Shown: positions 1 through 9,194 of the stretch, piece after piece
How positions within the stretch are numbered: position 1 is the first letter of the stretch
Layout: each line of letters starts with the position of its first letter
Assembly: GCA_963791495.1 (NCBI GenBank)
Contig: CAWBST010000027.1
Span: 186,001-250,000, forward strand
Direction: 5' to 3'
From: JAMXLO01 sp963791495
Lineage (GTDB): Bacteria; Pseudomonadota; Alphaproteobacteria; Acetobacterales; Acetobacteraceae
DNA length: 64,000 bases
The notes under the pieces: generated by a model
What the model was told of the DNA's origin: nothing
The model's database searches: none
Seen by the model: the letters and a program-made list of their open reading frames with translations, nothing else
Position numbers and translations under genes: made by a program

Positions 1-85
1 CGGGCGGACCATCGGCGAACAATGGGCGCGTGATATCGAAGGTGGAGTCGACGACGGGTGGCGGGATCGACGTTGCGTCGTTCAC
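1..85 (-). CDS. Partial CDS, 5' end only, unknown product
   Basis: An open frame starts at a GTG whose last bases overlap the stop of the dioxygenase gene (GTGA overlap) and runs without a stop to the window edge, giving about 28 codons. The peptide begins M-N-D-A-T-S-I-P-P-P and includes ITRPLFADGPP. The stop-start overlap is the same coupling used by many neighbours and suggests a second gene of the phyH transcription unit. Too little is visible to name a family. Confidence 0.5.
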   Translation of the reverse strand, partial: MNDATSIPPPVVDSTFDITRPLFADGPP

Positions 86-975
86 TTCACAGCCTCCGGC
101 TGGCGTGCTTCGGTCGGCACGGCGAAATAGCGACTCTTCATGCCCTTCTGATTTTCGTAGAGCGAGCCTTGCAGTGTCGCCGGCGGCAGCGGCAGTCGCA
201 CAGGCACATGTTCGAGCCGCGGCTCACGGTGGCCGCCGCATACCATCAGCTCCTTGAATTTCTCGATACCTGCGGGGAAGCCCAGCAACGGCCAGGCATC
301 GGCGGTGCGGAACTGGAACAGCAGCAGTCGGCGATCCTGATCGGAGATGTTCGGCGCGGAGCCATGGATCGCGCGTACGTGGTGCACCGTGATCGAGCCT
401 GCCTTGCCGGTAAGCGGAATTGCGTCGGCGTAATCCACATCGCGATTTGTCGGATCCATCGCGCCGCAGAAGATGCCGTCGGCATGGTGGTCGTGGATCG
501 GTCCACGATGGCTGCCGGGCACGATCATCAGCGGCCCGTTCGCCATTTCCATGTCGTCGAACATCACGCCGACGGCGGCCAGGTCGTCATTGGTGTGCGG
601 ATAGAACGCCCAGTCCTGATGCCACTCCACCGGCGCGCCAAAGCCGGCGCACTTCATGTTGAGCTTGGCGGTGTCGAAGCGGATGTCGGGTCCCCACAGG
701 TCCTGCAGCACGGCGAGGATCTTCGGATGGTGGACCAGACGTGCATATTCGGGGTGATGCTGGTGCGCCGCCTTGATGCGGCGGACCCGCGGATTGTCCG
801 GCGTATGGCTGTCCTCAAGGTCGTAGATCTCGTTGTGTGCCGTGACGCCGCGAGCGCGCTCGACAAATTCATCGGTCACCCGGCGCAGGCGGTGCACTTC
901 GTCGGCGCTCAGGATGTCGGGCACGACGATGGCGCCGAGTTCCTTGTACTGCTCGATCTGGGCTCTGCTCAGCAT
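82..975 (-). CDS. Phytanoyl-CoA dioxygenase (PhyH) family protein
   Basis: A 297-residue Fe(II)/2-oxoglutarate-dependent oxygenase of the PhyH family. The H-x-D iron ligands are visible in VEWHQDWAFYPH, with the distal histidine in the IHGSAPN segment, followed by the arginine expected to bind 2-oxoglutarate in DQDRRLLLFQF. I chose the ATG at 975 because GGGAGG lies six bases upstream; an ATG at 1008 would only add eleven poorly conserved residues. It is coupled to the clipped gene at the window start by a GTGA overlap. The family hydroxylates lipid-like or small organic substrates; the substrate here cannot be read from sequence. Confidence 0.85.
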   Translation of the reverse strand: MLSRAQIEQYKELGAIVVPDILSADEVHRLRRVTDEFVERARGVTAHNEIYDLEDSHTPDNPRVRRIKAAHQHHPEYARLVHHPKILAVLQDLWGPDIRFDTAKLNMKCAGFGAPVEWHQDWAFYPHTNDDLAAVGVMFDDMEMANGPLMIVPGSHRGPIHDHHADGIFCGAMDPTNRDVDYADAIPLTGKAGSITVHHVRAIHGSAPNISDQDRRLLLFQFRTADAWPLLGFPAGIEKFKELMVCGGHREPRLEHVPVRLPLPPATLQGSLYENQKGMKSRYFAVPTEARQPEAVK

Positions 976-1085
976 CTGCTTCCTCCCGTGCGACTGCGAA
1001 CCTAGCATCGCGCCCTGTCGGCGGTCGAGTTCGCGCCGGCGTCCGCACCCGCAGGAAGGAGATCAGCGAGCCGAAGGCGTCCCCC

Positions 1086-2198
1086 TTAGCCGGGAACCCA
1101 GAAGAGTTCGATCACGTGGTGCTCCTCGGAGACGAACATGACGTGCTGGGTACTCTGTGCCGCAAACGCATAGGCCGTCGGATTGCTGAGCGCCTGCGGA
1201 GCGCCGGTCGCAGAGGTCAGGTCGTTGTGGTGCCAGCCGAACACGTCGCGCCAGTATTCATGGATATGGCCGTCCACGCCGAGGTAGTTGACGTGGAGCG
1301 TGCCGTCGGCAGGAAACAGATACCCGGTTGGAATGGCGCCCGAGGACGCCGGCGGCCCGCCGAAGTTTGCCGTCAGGTCGAGCGGCTGCCACACGCCGTT
1401 GACCCAGCGGAGCTGATGGATGTGACCGTCGGTTCCGCGGTAGTGAACGAACTGCGTACGCTCGGCCTCGTCGGTAAACCCGGTCGCCGGGCCACTCGCC
1501 AATGGCGCCCGCGCGGCAAGCGTCAGGTTGTTGTGATGCCAGGTCTGCAGATCCCACCAGAGTTCGTGGACGTGGTTGTCGGTGCCGATATAGAGGACGT
1601 GGTGGGTGCGCTGAGCGGCGAAGCCGTAGGCAGTTGGGCCCTGAAGCGCGAGAGGCGCATCCATGGTCGTCGGAAAGCCGAACAGGTCGATATGCTGCCA
1701 GCCGTTATCGATGTCCCACCGAAGCCAGTGGATGTGGTGATCGTCGCCCTCGTACATGATGTGCTGGCCGAGGAATTCATAGCCGAACGGATCGCCGAGC
1801 GTCGGTGGGGCGTGGGCCTTTTTGGTCAGATCGTTGTGGTGCTTGTCGTCTTCGTCCCACCAGATCTCATGCACGTGGCCATCATCGCCCTGCCCGGCGA
1901 CAAACCCCTGATAGACGGCGTGCTGGGTACCGCCGTCCGGCTGGCCTTCGAACGCGTAACCGGAGGGCGCGTTGCCGATCAGGGTGGCACTCGCCTTTGC
2001 CGTCAGGTTGGTGTGGTGCCAGCCCTCGCCATTCCACCAGAGCTCGTGCAGCACACCGCTCCCCTCGCCGTCTCCGGCAAACCCTTGGTAGAGGACGTGC
2101 TGGGTCCCCTGCCCGACAAACATGTAGCCCGACAGGCCGAAGATCGCGGCCTCCGGTGCCCCGGTTCTGGCTGTGAGGTCGTTCAGTTTCCACCCCAT
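1086..2198 (-). CDS. Seven-repeat beta-propeller (lectin-like) protein
   Basis: A 370-residue protein made almost wholly of seven tandem repeats of roughly 46-60 residues. Each ends in a variant of HxHELWWD...WHHNDLT and carries a central QHVLYxG strand. The periodic aromatic and histidine-rich pattern is that of a seven-bladed propeller like fungal fucose lectins and bacterial DUF346-type repeats (family from memory). There is no signal peptide or membrane segment. The start at 2198 has a GGAG eight bases upstream and removes a long unrelated extension. Repeat 3 has lost part of the QHVLY strand. Function is probably carbohydrate or surface binding, inferred only from fold resemblance. Confidence 0.65.
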   Translation of the reverse strand: MGWKLNDLTARTGAPEAAIFGLSGYMFVGQGTQHVLYQGFAGDGEGSGVLHELWWNGEGWHHTNLTAKASATLIGNAPSGYAFEGQPDGGTQHAVYQGFVAGQGDDGHVHEIWWDEDDKHHNDLTKKAHAPPTLGDPFGYEFLGQHIMYEGDDHHIHWLRWDIDNGWQHIDLFGFPTTMDAPLALQGPTAYGFAAQRTHHVLYIGTDNHVHELWWDLQTWHHNNLTLAARAPLASGPATGFTDEAERTQFVHYRGTDGHIHQLRWVNGVWQPLDLTANFGGPPASSGAIPTGYLFPADGTLHVNYLGVDGHIHEYWRDVFGWHHNDLTSATGAPQALSNPTAYAFAAQSTQHVMFVSEEHHVIELFWVPG

Positions 2199-2326
2199 CG
2201 TCAAAGCTCCATCGCGGTCATTCGCTGCCGGCAATCGGCGAGCGGCACGATGGGCTAGTAACGACGCGGCCCTCCCGGCGCTGTTGCGTGGATCATAGCG
2301 GTGAGAAAGAGCAAGCCGGAAGCACC

Positions 2327-3196
2327 CTAGCGAACGAACGAGTAGCGGAACCGCTCGCCGTCGCCTGTCACACGTCCCACGGTCGGCGAGGGAAAATGGA
2401 TCGGCAGGATCAGCGTGCTGGTATCCGCCACATCGCTCAGGAACCTGCGCCGCGATGCCGCGGCCTCCTTTGCGTCCCAGTCGAAGATGGTCGACCACTC
2501 CGGTTCGCGGCATTGCAGCGCGTGGTGCATCATGTCGCCGGTCACCGACGCGCGCTGGCCGCCCGAGCTTATGTTCACGCAGCAATGGCAAGGCGAATGG
2601 CCCGGCGTCGGTGTGAGCCATACCGTATCGTCCAGTGTATAGTCGTCGTCCACCAGAAGAGCCTGGCCCGCCGCGACGATCGGCTCGCAGTTAAATCGCC
2701 AGACATCGCCAGGCGGCTGATCGCCGCGCCGGGTCGCTTCCTCCCATGCCGCGTATTCGCGCTTGTGGAAGATGTATTTCGCCTTCGGAAACGTCGGCAC
2801 CCAGCGCCCATTGCGCAGCACCGTGTTCCAGCCGCAGTGGTCGATGTGCAGATGCGTACAGAACACGTAATCGATGTCTTCAAACTTCAAGCCCTCGGCG
2901 CGAAAGCCGTCGAGCCAGGGCTGCTTGGGAAAGTCCATCGGCGCCGGATAGCCCTTGTCCTCGCCGGTGCACGTATCGACCAGGATCGTGTGATGCGGCG
3001 TCCGCACGACGAAGGTCTGATACGTGATCACCATGCGGTTGGTCGCCGGGTCGTACACCTCGCGATCCATCTCCGCCAGGTAACGACGCCCCAGGTCTGG
3101 ATCATAGGCGGGGAACATGTCCTCCGGCTGCCGCCATGGTCCGTCTCGCTCGATAATGCTGGTGATCGTGACGTCGCCGATCCTCAGGCTGCGCAT
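2327..3196 (-). CDS. MBL-fold metallo-hydrolase
   Basis: A 289-residue metallo-beta-lactamase-fold hydrolase. The binuclear zinc motif HxHxDH is seen in CTHLHIDHCGWNT, and later ligands are likely in TPGHSPCH and the TGDMMHH segment. The start at 3196 was chosen for the purine-rich AAGGGGA before it and because the N-terminus (MRSLRIGDVTITSIIE) then aligns with the paralogue near 44 kb (MSRWRIGDVTVTKVVE). Members hydrolyse lactones, thioesters or other esters. It stands alone between the propeller gene and the divergent DUF1801 gene. Confidence 0.85.
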   Translation of the reverse strand: MRSLRIGDVTITSIIERDGPWRQPEDMFPAYDPDLGRRYLAEMDREVYDPATNRMVITYQTFVVRTPHHTILVDTCTGEDKGYPAPMDFPKQPWLDGFRAEGLKFEDIDYVFCTHLHIDHCGWNTVLRNGRWVPTFPKAKYIFHKREYAAWEEATRRGDQPPGDVWRFNCEPIVAAGQALLVDDDYTLDDTVWLTPTPGHSPCHCCVNISSGGQRASVTGDMMHHALQCREPEWSTIFDWDAKEAAASRRRFLSDVADTSTLILPIHFPSPTVGRVTGDGERFRYSFVR

Positions 3197-3413
3197 TGCG
3201 TTCCCCTTCCCTTTCGTCATCCCCGCGACCACTTCGTCCCGCGGCCGATGATCAGGGTAATCGCATTCTGCCCTCGCCGTCTGCCCACGGGCGGCGTCGC
3301 TGGCACCTTGCCTCGGATCGTCACGGCAGCTCCAGCTAGAACCAGCATGTTGAGCGTCCTATGAATCGGATCCGCCGCAAGGTGGAAGAACCGCCGAAGG
3401 AGCTGCAAACAAC

Positions 3414-3809
3414 ATGGGAAAGAGCGCAACGACCAAGGGCGAATCCCCTTCTCGGCTGATCGACGCGAGGATCAAGGAACTGGACGACTGGAGGGGCAGG
3501 GCGCTTTCCCATGTCCGCGCTCTCATCAAGCAGGCGGACCCCGAAGTGGTCGAGGAGTGGAAGTGGCGAGGCGTTCCGGTGTGGTATCACGATGGCATGA
3601 TCTGCACCGGCGAGACTTACAAGAGCGTCGTGAAGCTGACCTTCGCCAAGGGCGCCTCGCTCAAGGACCCTTCAGGTCTGTTCAACTCCAGCCTTGAAGG
3701 CAACGTCAGGCGCGCCATCGATCTTCATGAGGGCGACGAAATGGATGCGGATGCCTTCAAGACGCTGATACGGGCGGCTGTGGCCCTGAACAGGCCTTCA
3801 GCCCGATAA
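3414..3809 (+). CDS. DUF1801 domain-containing protein
   Basis: A 131-residue cytosolic protein with the DUF1801 (YdhG-like) core. The features are an N-terminal helix pair (ARIKELDDWRGRALSHVRALI), the strand segment EEWKWRGVPVWYHDGMIC and the motif VVKLTFAKGASLKDP. AGGAG lies eleven bases before the ATG. The biochemical role of the family is not established. It precedes ligD on the same strand with about 140 bases between them, so co-transcription is possible but unproven. Confidence 0.75.
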   Translation: MGKSATTKGESPSRLIDARIKELDDWRGRALSHVRALIKQADPEVVEEWKWRGVPVWYHDGMICTGETYKSVVKLTFAKGASLKDPSGLFNSSLEGNVRRAIDLHEGDEMDADAFKTLIRAAVALNRPSAR

Positions 3810-3952
3810 TCGAATGCGGTTTCCTCAAGGTTCGATGCCAATCGTGACCGCCGCAGCATTATCTTCAACTATTCAATTGGTCGTGCTCTGGCGCGACGGC
3901 GACCAATCGGCAATGAGTTCGTTCTGGCACTATTGACCCGAGCCGAGGACGC

Positions 3953-6571
3953 ATGGCTTCCACCAGCACCCCGCGCGATACGTCGATCCGCACCTACCGT
4001 GCGAAGCGCGATTTCGCGATCACCCGCGAACCGGCACCCTCCAAAACTGGCGGCAAGCAACGAGCGCCGATCTTCGTGGTGCAGAAGCACCAGGCACATC
4101 GCGCCGGGCTGCACTGGGACTTCCGCCTGGAACACGGCGGCGTCCTGTGGAGCTGGGCGGTACGCAAGGGGCCGTCGCTCGATCCCGCGGACAAACGGAT
4201 GGCTGCGCATGTCGAGGACCATCCGCTGGACTATGCCGACTTCGAAGGCTCCATTCCTGAAGGTCAGTACGGCGGCGGCGCAGTCGAATTGTGGGATCGC
4301 GGCACGTGGCATCCGTTGGATGATCCCGAAGAGGGGATGCGCAAGGGCGAACTGCGTTTCACGCTGGACGGTCAGCGACTGCACGGGCGGTTCACGTTGG
4401 TACGACTGAAGCCGCGTCCCGGTTCGCGCAGCCGGCAGGACAACTGGCTGCTGATCAAGGGCCACGACGAAGCGGAACGCAAAGGCGCCGATGCGCCGAC
4501 GATCGAACGGCAGGCATCCCCGCCAACTCACTCTCGCAGCAGGCGCGACGAACCGCCGGCAGAGGGCGCGGTGTGCGGAAAGCTGCCGCAGCGCCAGGCG
4601 CCGCAACTCGCCGCTGTCGCGCAAGATCCGCCCGACGGCGATGGTTGGGTCAGCGAGATCAAGTTCGACGGCTACCGCCTGCTGTGCTGGCTCGATCACG
4701 GCAAGGTGCGCGTCGTGACGCGCAATGGCCTCGACTGGACCGACCGCCTGCCCGCCGTCGCAAAGGCTGTTGCCGGCCTGCGCGCCGATACAGCGTTGGT
4801 GGATGGCGAACTGGCGGCGATCGACAAGAAGGGTGCCTCGAGCTTTCCCGCTTTGCAGGCTGCATTGTCGGCAGGCAAGGACGGTACGCTCACTTTGTAT
4901 CTGTTCGACCTGCTTCACCTGGATGGCTGGGACCTGCGCGAATGCAGCCTGCTGGATCGCAAGCGCGTGTTGTTCGCTCTGAACGGCTGGGGCGGCATGC
5001 TCCGCTACAGCGACCACCAGGTCGGGAGTGCCGCCGAATTGCGCGACAGGGCGTGCGGCATGGGCCTGGAAGGCATCATCTGCAAACAGGACGACGCGCC
5101 GTATCGTGCGGGGCGCGGGCATGGCTGGCTCAAGGTGAAGTGCCGCGGTCGTGAAGAGCTGGTGGTGCTGGGGTGGACACCGCCCAGCGGTAGCCGCGTG
5201 GGTCTCGGTTCGCTGCACGTCGGCTATTACGATCCGCAGGGCGGGCTGCATTACGCCGGCGGCGTGGGCACAGGGTTTTCTGACGATGTGCTCGCGCGGT
5301 TGAGTGAACGGCTGGCTGAGCTTGCGTCCGAGCCGCCGGCAGCGCTGCTCATGGCGGGCGATCCGCTGCCAAAGAACATAAACTGGGTGCGGCCGGAGCT
5401 GATCGCCGAGGTGCAGTTCGCGACATGGTCCGGCTCAGGTCGCGTGCGGCAGGCGGCGTATCTTGGTCTGCGAGAAGACAAGGCGGCGGAGGAGGTGGTG
5501 CGTGAACCAGCGGACCCCGAAGCGGCGCGCAAGACGGTCCGGCCGCATCCGGGTGACCCAAAGGCAGCGAAGCGCGGTCCCGTGGTCGCCGTGCCGCCGC
5601 GCCGCGAGAGCGCCATCGTGTCGGCGCGCGCGCCGAAGCGTCGGGCGGTGACCGTGGGGAATGTCGCGCTGACGCATCCGGAGCGGGAGCTCTGGCCTGG
5701 GATCACCAAGCGTGACCTGGCGGACTATTGGAGCGCGGTCGCCGATCATGCACTGCCCGGACTGGCGCGTCGGCCGCTCGCCGTTGTGCGCTGTCCGGAG
5801 GGGATCGGCGGCGAACGCTTCTTCCAGAAGCATGGCCACGGCACGTTGCCTTCGGCGGTTCGCCAGGGTGAGGCCGACCGGCAGCCGTATCTCGTGATCG
5901 ACGATGCGGACGGGTTGATCGCGATGGCGCAGATCTCCGCAATAGAACTGCATCCCTGGGGCTCGACCGAGGCCGATCCGCTGCATCCTGACCGGATCGT
6001 GTTCGATCTCGATCCGGGCGATGACGTGGCGTTTCCCGAGGTGGTGAAGGCCGCAGTCGACGTGCGCGACCAGTTGCAGCGTCTCGGTCTGACCTCGTTC
6101 TGCCGCACCACCGGCGGGAAGGGGCTGCATGTGGTCGTGCCTTTGGAGCCGGTCGCGCATTGGGACACGGTGAAGCCGTTCTGCCGCGCGTTTGCCGAAA
6201 CGCTGAGCCAGGAACAGCCTGACCGCTTCCTGTCCACGGTGAGGAAGGCTGATCGCCAAGGCAGGATTCTGATCGACTGGCTGCGCAATGGCCTCGGTGC
6301 GACCGCCATTGCCTCATACAGCCCGCGTGCGCGTGACGGTGCCACCGTCGCCACACCGGTCTCCTGGAATGACGTCAATCAAAAACTGGATCCCGGGAAG
6401 TTCACGCTGCGCAGCGTGCCGGAGCGTCTCGCGCGCCTGCGCACTGATCCGTGGGAAGGCTTTTCGTCGCTGCAGCAGCGTCTGCCCGATCTCGCGGGCA
6501 AACCGAGCGCAGCCGCGCCCAGGCGCAGTTCGGCCATCGTGACCGCCGCGAAGCCGAAGCGCCGGCGCTGA
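3953..6571 (+). CDS. ligD: ATP-dependent DNA ligase D (PE-LIG-POL)
   Basis: An 872-residue three-domain end-joining enzyme. Residues about 30-165 form the 3'-phosphoesterase domain (KHQAHRAGLHWDFRLE; IPEGQYGGG). Residues about 200-500 form the ATP-dependent ligase, with the nucleophilic lysine K237 in EIKFDGYR and later motifs in GLEGIICK and WLKVKC. Residues about 560-860 form the archaeo-eukaryotic primase-like polymerase, with catalytic aspartates in the DLDPGDD segment near 685 and TTGGKGLH after it. The order matches the Pseudomonas-type LigD. LigD works with the Ku end-binding protein, but no ku gene is visible in this window. A GAGGA precedes the ATG. Confidence 0.95.
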   Translation: MASTSTPRDTSIRTYRAKRDFAITREPAPSKTGGKQRAPIFVVQKHQAHRAGLHWDFRLEHGGVLWSWAVRKGPSLDPADKRMAAHVEDHPLDYADFEGSIPEGQYGGGAVELWDRGTWHPLDDPEEGMRKGELRFTLDGQRLHGRFTLVRLKPRPGSRSRQDNWLLIKGHDEAERKGADAPTIERQASPPTHSRSRRDEPPAEGAVCGKLPQRQAPQLAAVAQDPPDGDGWVSEIKFDGYRLLCWLDHGKVRVVTRNGLDWTDRLPAVAKAVAGLRADTALVDGELAAIDKKGASSFPALQAALSAGKDGTLTLYLFDLLHLDGWDLRECSLLDRKRVLFALNGWGGMLRYSDHQVGSAAELRDRACGMGLEGIICKQDDAPYRAGRGHGWLKVKCRGREELVVLGWTPPSGSRVGLGSLHVGYYDPQGGLHYAGGVGTGFSDDVLARLSERLAELASEPPAALLMAGDPLPKNINWVRPELIAEVQFATWSGSGRVRQAAYLGLREDKAAEEVVREPADPEAARKTVRPHPGDPKAAKRGPVVAVPPRRESAIVSARAPKRRAVTVGNVALTHPERELWPGITKRDLADYWSAVADHALPGLARRPLAVVRCPEGIGGERFFQKHGHGTLPSAVRQGEADRQPYLVIDDADGLIAMAQISAIELHPWGSTEADPLHPDRIVFDLDPGDDVAFPEVVKAAVDVRDQLQRLGLTSFCRTTGGKGLHVVVPLEPVAHWDTVKPFCRAFAETLSQEQPDRFLSTVRKADRQGRILIDWLRNGLGATAIASYSPRARDGATVATPVSWNDVNQKLDPGKFTLRSVPERLARLRTDPWEGFSSLQQRLPDLAGKPSAAAPRRSSAIVTAAKPKRRR

Positions 6572-6674
6572 GGGGCAATCATGGAGACGGATATCCCCAA
6601 GCCCCATTCTGACCTTTTTGTAACCGCCGCGACACGTCTGTACCACCTCAATGAGGTCGGAGGACGAGGGTGAC

Positions 6675-6761
6675 ATGCCGCTCGCAACTGTGAGCTTGAC
6701 ATGCCGAGGGTCCGCACAATGTCTTCGGCGCGGCGGATGGCTCCCCGCCATCGCCGCGTGA
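6675..6761 (+). CDS. Candidate small ORF, 28 residues
   Basis: The frame opens at ATG 6675 (MPLATVSLTCRGSAQC...) and closes at TGA 6759-6761. GGAGG and GAGGG lie upstream at eleven and four bases, so initiation is plausible. The peptide is Arg/Gly/Cys-containing, ends WLPAIAA and matches no family I recognise. A UUCG hairpin follows 21 bases after the stop. The RNA rather than the peptide may be the product. Confidence 0.3.
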   Translation: MPLATVSLTCRGSAQCLRRGGWLPAIAA

Positions 6762-6782
6762 CGTTTCCCCCCCAAACTTGGC

Positions 6783-6808
6783 GGCGCTCTTCGGAGCGCC
6801 GTCATTTT
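6783..6808 (+). terminator. Intrinsic terminator-like hairpin with UUCG loop
   Basis: A perfect 7-bp stem (GGCGCTC / GAGCGCC) encloses the stable tetraloop TTCG and is followed by GTCATTTTGT, a short T-rich tail. It lies downstream of the candidate small ORF and about 80 bases before the VOC gene, so it would separate the two transcripts. Confidence 0.55.
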
Positions 6809-6884
6809 GTCGACATAGTGCGGGGCTGGTGACCCGCCCGCCGTCGCAATAGAATCAGCACCGGCCGCAACGGGGGGCGCTTTC

Positions 6885-7730
6885 ATGGTCGCGATATTGC
6901 CGGTTCCGACGCTTGATCACGTCGTGGTCAACGTGCGCGATCAGATTGATGCGGGATTGGAGACCTATCGCCGGCTTGGATTCACGCTGACACCACGCGG
7001 TTTTCACACGCTTGGATCGATGAACCATCTGGCGATCCTTGGCAGCGAATACTTGGAATTGATCGCCGCTGCGCCTGGCGAGACGCGTCGGGCGGAAATC
7101 CTGGCCGCTCCGTTCGGGCTGAACGGCCTTGTGTTCGGCACGGAGAATTCCGCCGCGGTGTACGCTGCACTGCACGACGCCGGTGTGCCGGTCGAACCGC
7201 CGCTCGAATTCTCGCGACCGGTTGAACTCACGGAAGGCGCGCTCGATGCAACATTCCGCACCGTTCGGCTGACGCCGGGCACGGTGCCGGCGGGGCGCAT
7301 CTATTTCTGTCATCACTTCACGCGCGAACTGGTGTGGCGGGATGAATGGCGGCACCATGCCAACGGTGCGATCGGCGTCGTGCGTGCCGTGATCGCGGCG
7401 CGTGATCCGTCCGTGCTGGGTGCGCTTTTCGCACGCATGTTCGGCGAGGACGCGGTGCGGCGCAGTGCGACTGGCTGCTCGCTCGCCGTCGGGCTGTCGC
7501 GCTTCGACGTGGTCACAATGGATGCACTGGCGCGCGAATTCGGCGACGCCGCGCCGGCGGCAGATGGGCGTGACGAATACATGGCCGCGCTTACCATCCG
7601 CACCCGCTCTCTGGAGCGAGCTGCCGGCGCGCTGGCGGTGGGAGGGATCAAGGGCGTGCGGCAGGAGCCGGGTCGCATCGTCGTTCCGGCCGCCGAGACG
7701 TTCGGCGTCACGCTGGAATTCTGTTCGTGA
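6885..7730 (+). CDS. VOC / glyoxalase-like domain protein
   Basis: A 281-residue protein of the vicinal oxygen chelate fold, resembling the Glyoxalase_3 group. Two related halves are visible: the first starts LDHVVVNVRDQIDAGLETYRRLGFTLTPRG, with metal-ligand-type residues in GSMNHLAIL and EYLELI, and the second begins near IGVVRAVIAARDPSVLGALFARMFG. It is the first gene of a tightly coupled operon with a GTGA overlap to the acyl-CoA ligase, so it probably acts on the same carbon compound. The exact reaction cannot be read from sequence. Confidence 0.8.
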   Translation: MVAILPVPTLDHVVVNVRDQIDAGLETYRRLGFTLTPRGFHTLGSMNHLAILGSEYLELIAAAPGETRRAEILAAPFGLNGLVFGTENSAAVYAALHDAGVPVEPPLEFSRPVELTEGALDATFRTVRLTPGTVPAGRIYFCHHFTRELVWRDEWRHHANGAIGVVRAVIAARDPSVLGALFARMFGEDAVRRSATGCSLAVGLSRFDVVTMDALAREFGDAAPAADGRDEYMAALTIRTRSLERAAGALAVGGIKGVRQEPGRIVVPAAETFGVTLEFCS

Positions 7731-9194
7731 ACCTGGGCAGCGCCGTTGCTGCCTCGATCGATCCAGCGACGATCGCGTTGATCGATCTGGGGGGCGGCGC
7801 GCCGCGCACGTTCAGCTACGCCGACATTCAGCAGCGCTGCGATGCGTGTGCGCGCGGACTGCTGCGTCAAGGCTTGCGGCGCGGCGACCGGGTGGCGATC
7901 CTCGCGGCGAACCGCGCCGAGTATCTGATCGCCTTCCTCGGCGCCATGCGTGCGGGCCTTGTGGCGGTGCCGGTGAACTACCGGCTGCCGGCAGAGACAG
8001 TGAACTTCATCATCGAGGATGCCGATGTGCGCCTGGTGCTTTGCGATGCGCCGCGCGCTGAATTGCTGCATCGCGATGTGCCGCGGATCGTCATGGATGA
8101 TGCGTTCGAGTCGCTGCTTGACGGTGGCGATTTCACCGCGGTGAACGCGGATCCAGCCGAGCCCGCACTGTTCCTGTACACCTCGGGCTCGACCGGGCGG
8201 CCGAAGGGCGTCGTGCTGTCGCATCAGAGCCATCTCTGGGTGCTGGACATGCGGGCGACGCCGAGCACCGCCGCCCGGTCAGCGCGTCCTGGTCGCGGCG
8301 CCACTGTACCACATGAATGCGCTGTCGGTGTGCCAGGTGGCGCTGAACAACGGCGGCACGATCGTGCTGCTGCCATCGTTCACGGCCCACGGCTTCATCG
8401 ATGCCGCGTCGCGTTATCAGGTGCAGGCGCTGACCGGCGTTCCGACCATGGTCGCGATGATGCTGCGCGAGCGCGATGCAATGGCGGCGGCGGATTTTTC
8501 GGCGGCGCAAAGCCTTCGCATCGGTTCGGCACCGCTGTCCGAGCAGTTGGTCGGACAGATACGGCAGGCGCTGCCGCATGTTCGAATTCTGCATGGCTAC
8601 GGCACGACCGAGGCCGGCCCGGTGGCGTTCGCATCGCAGGAGCATATGCCGCTGTCGGTCGGCACCGCACACCCCGCGGTCGATCTGCGGCTGATGCGCG
8701 ATGGCACCGAGGTGACGGACGAGGGCGTGCTGGAAATGCGCTGCCCCGCACTGATGAATGGCTACCACAAGCTGCCGGACGTCACGCGCAAGGCGATGAC
8801 GCAGGACGGCTACTACATCACCGGCGATGTGTTCCGCCGCGATGCGGACGGCTTCTTCTACTTCGTCGGCCGCGCGGACGACATGTTCGTGTGCGGTGGG
8901 GAGAACATCTATCCGGGCGAAGTGGAGAGAATGCTGGAACGGCATCCTGCCGTGCACCAGGTCTGTGTCGTGCCCGTGCCGGATGAGATGAAGGCGCACA
9001 AACCGGTTGCCTACATCGTGCCCCGTGCCGGTGCGACTGTGAGCGAAGACGAGATCAGGCAGTTTGCGCTGGCACATGCACCTGCCTATCAGCATCCGCG
9101 ACGCGTGTGGTTCCTCGACCAGTTACCGCTCGCGAGCACCAACAAGATCGATCGCAGGCGCCTCATGCAGCAGGCGATGATGGAGGTCGGATGA
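7727..9194 (+). pseudogene. AMP-dependent acyl-CoA synthetase/ligase, frameshifted
   Basis: An acyl-CoA ligase of the ANL superfamily split between two frames. The N-terminal part (from GTG 7727) carries the P-loop FLYTSGSTGRPKGVV; the C-terminal part, in frame from about 8277, carries APLYHMNAL, HGYGTTEAGPV, YYITGDVFRRDADGF and the catalytic-lysine tail STNKIDRRRL. Removing one C from the CCC at 8274-8276 joins them seamlessly into about 488 residues, a normal family length. All motifs are intact, so the gene is either very recently broken or misread. It sits between VOC and oxidoreductase genes with 4-base overlaps on both sides. It likely activates an unidentified carboxylic acid. Confidence 0.85.

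Larger units (their letters stand above)
6572..6884. other. Intergenic region between ligD and the VOC gene
   Basis: A 313-base gap without a recognised gene. It holds a weak promoter-like pair (TTGTAA, 17 bases, TACCAC) near 6617-6645, a candidate 28-codon ORF with a GGAGG upstream, and a strong hairpin capped by UUCG. A short motif, TGACATGCCG, occurs twice about 26 bases apart. Together these suggest an independent small transcript, although none of the elements is conclusive alone. Confidence 0.4.

Noticed and set aside
3869..5251. Minus-strand ORF of 460 codons opposite ligD
   Set aside because: Shadow of the ligD codon pattern; no ribosome site or motif.
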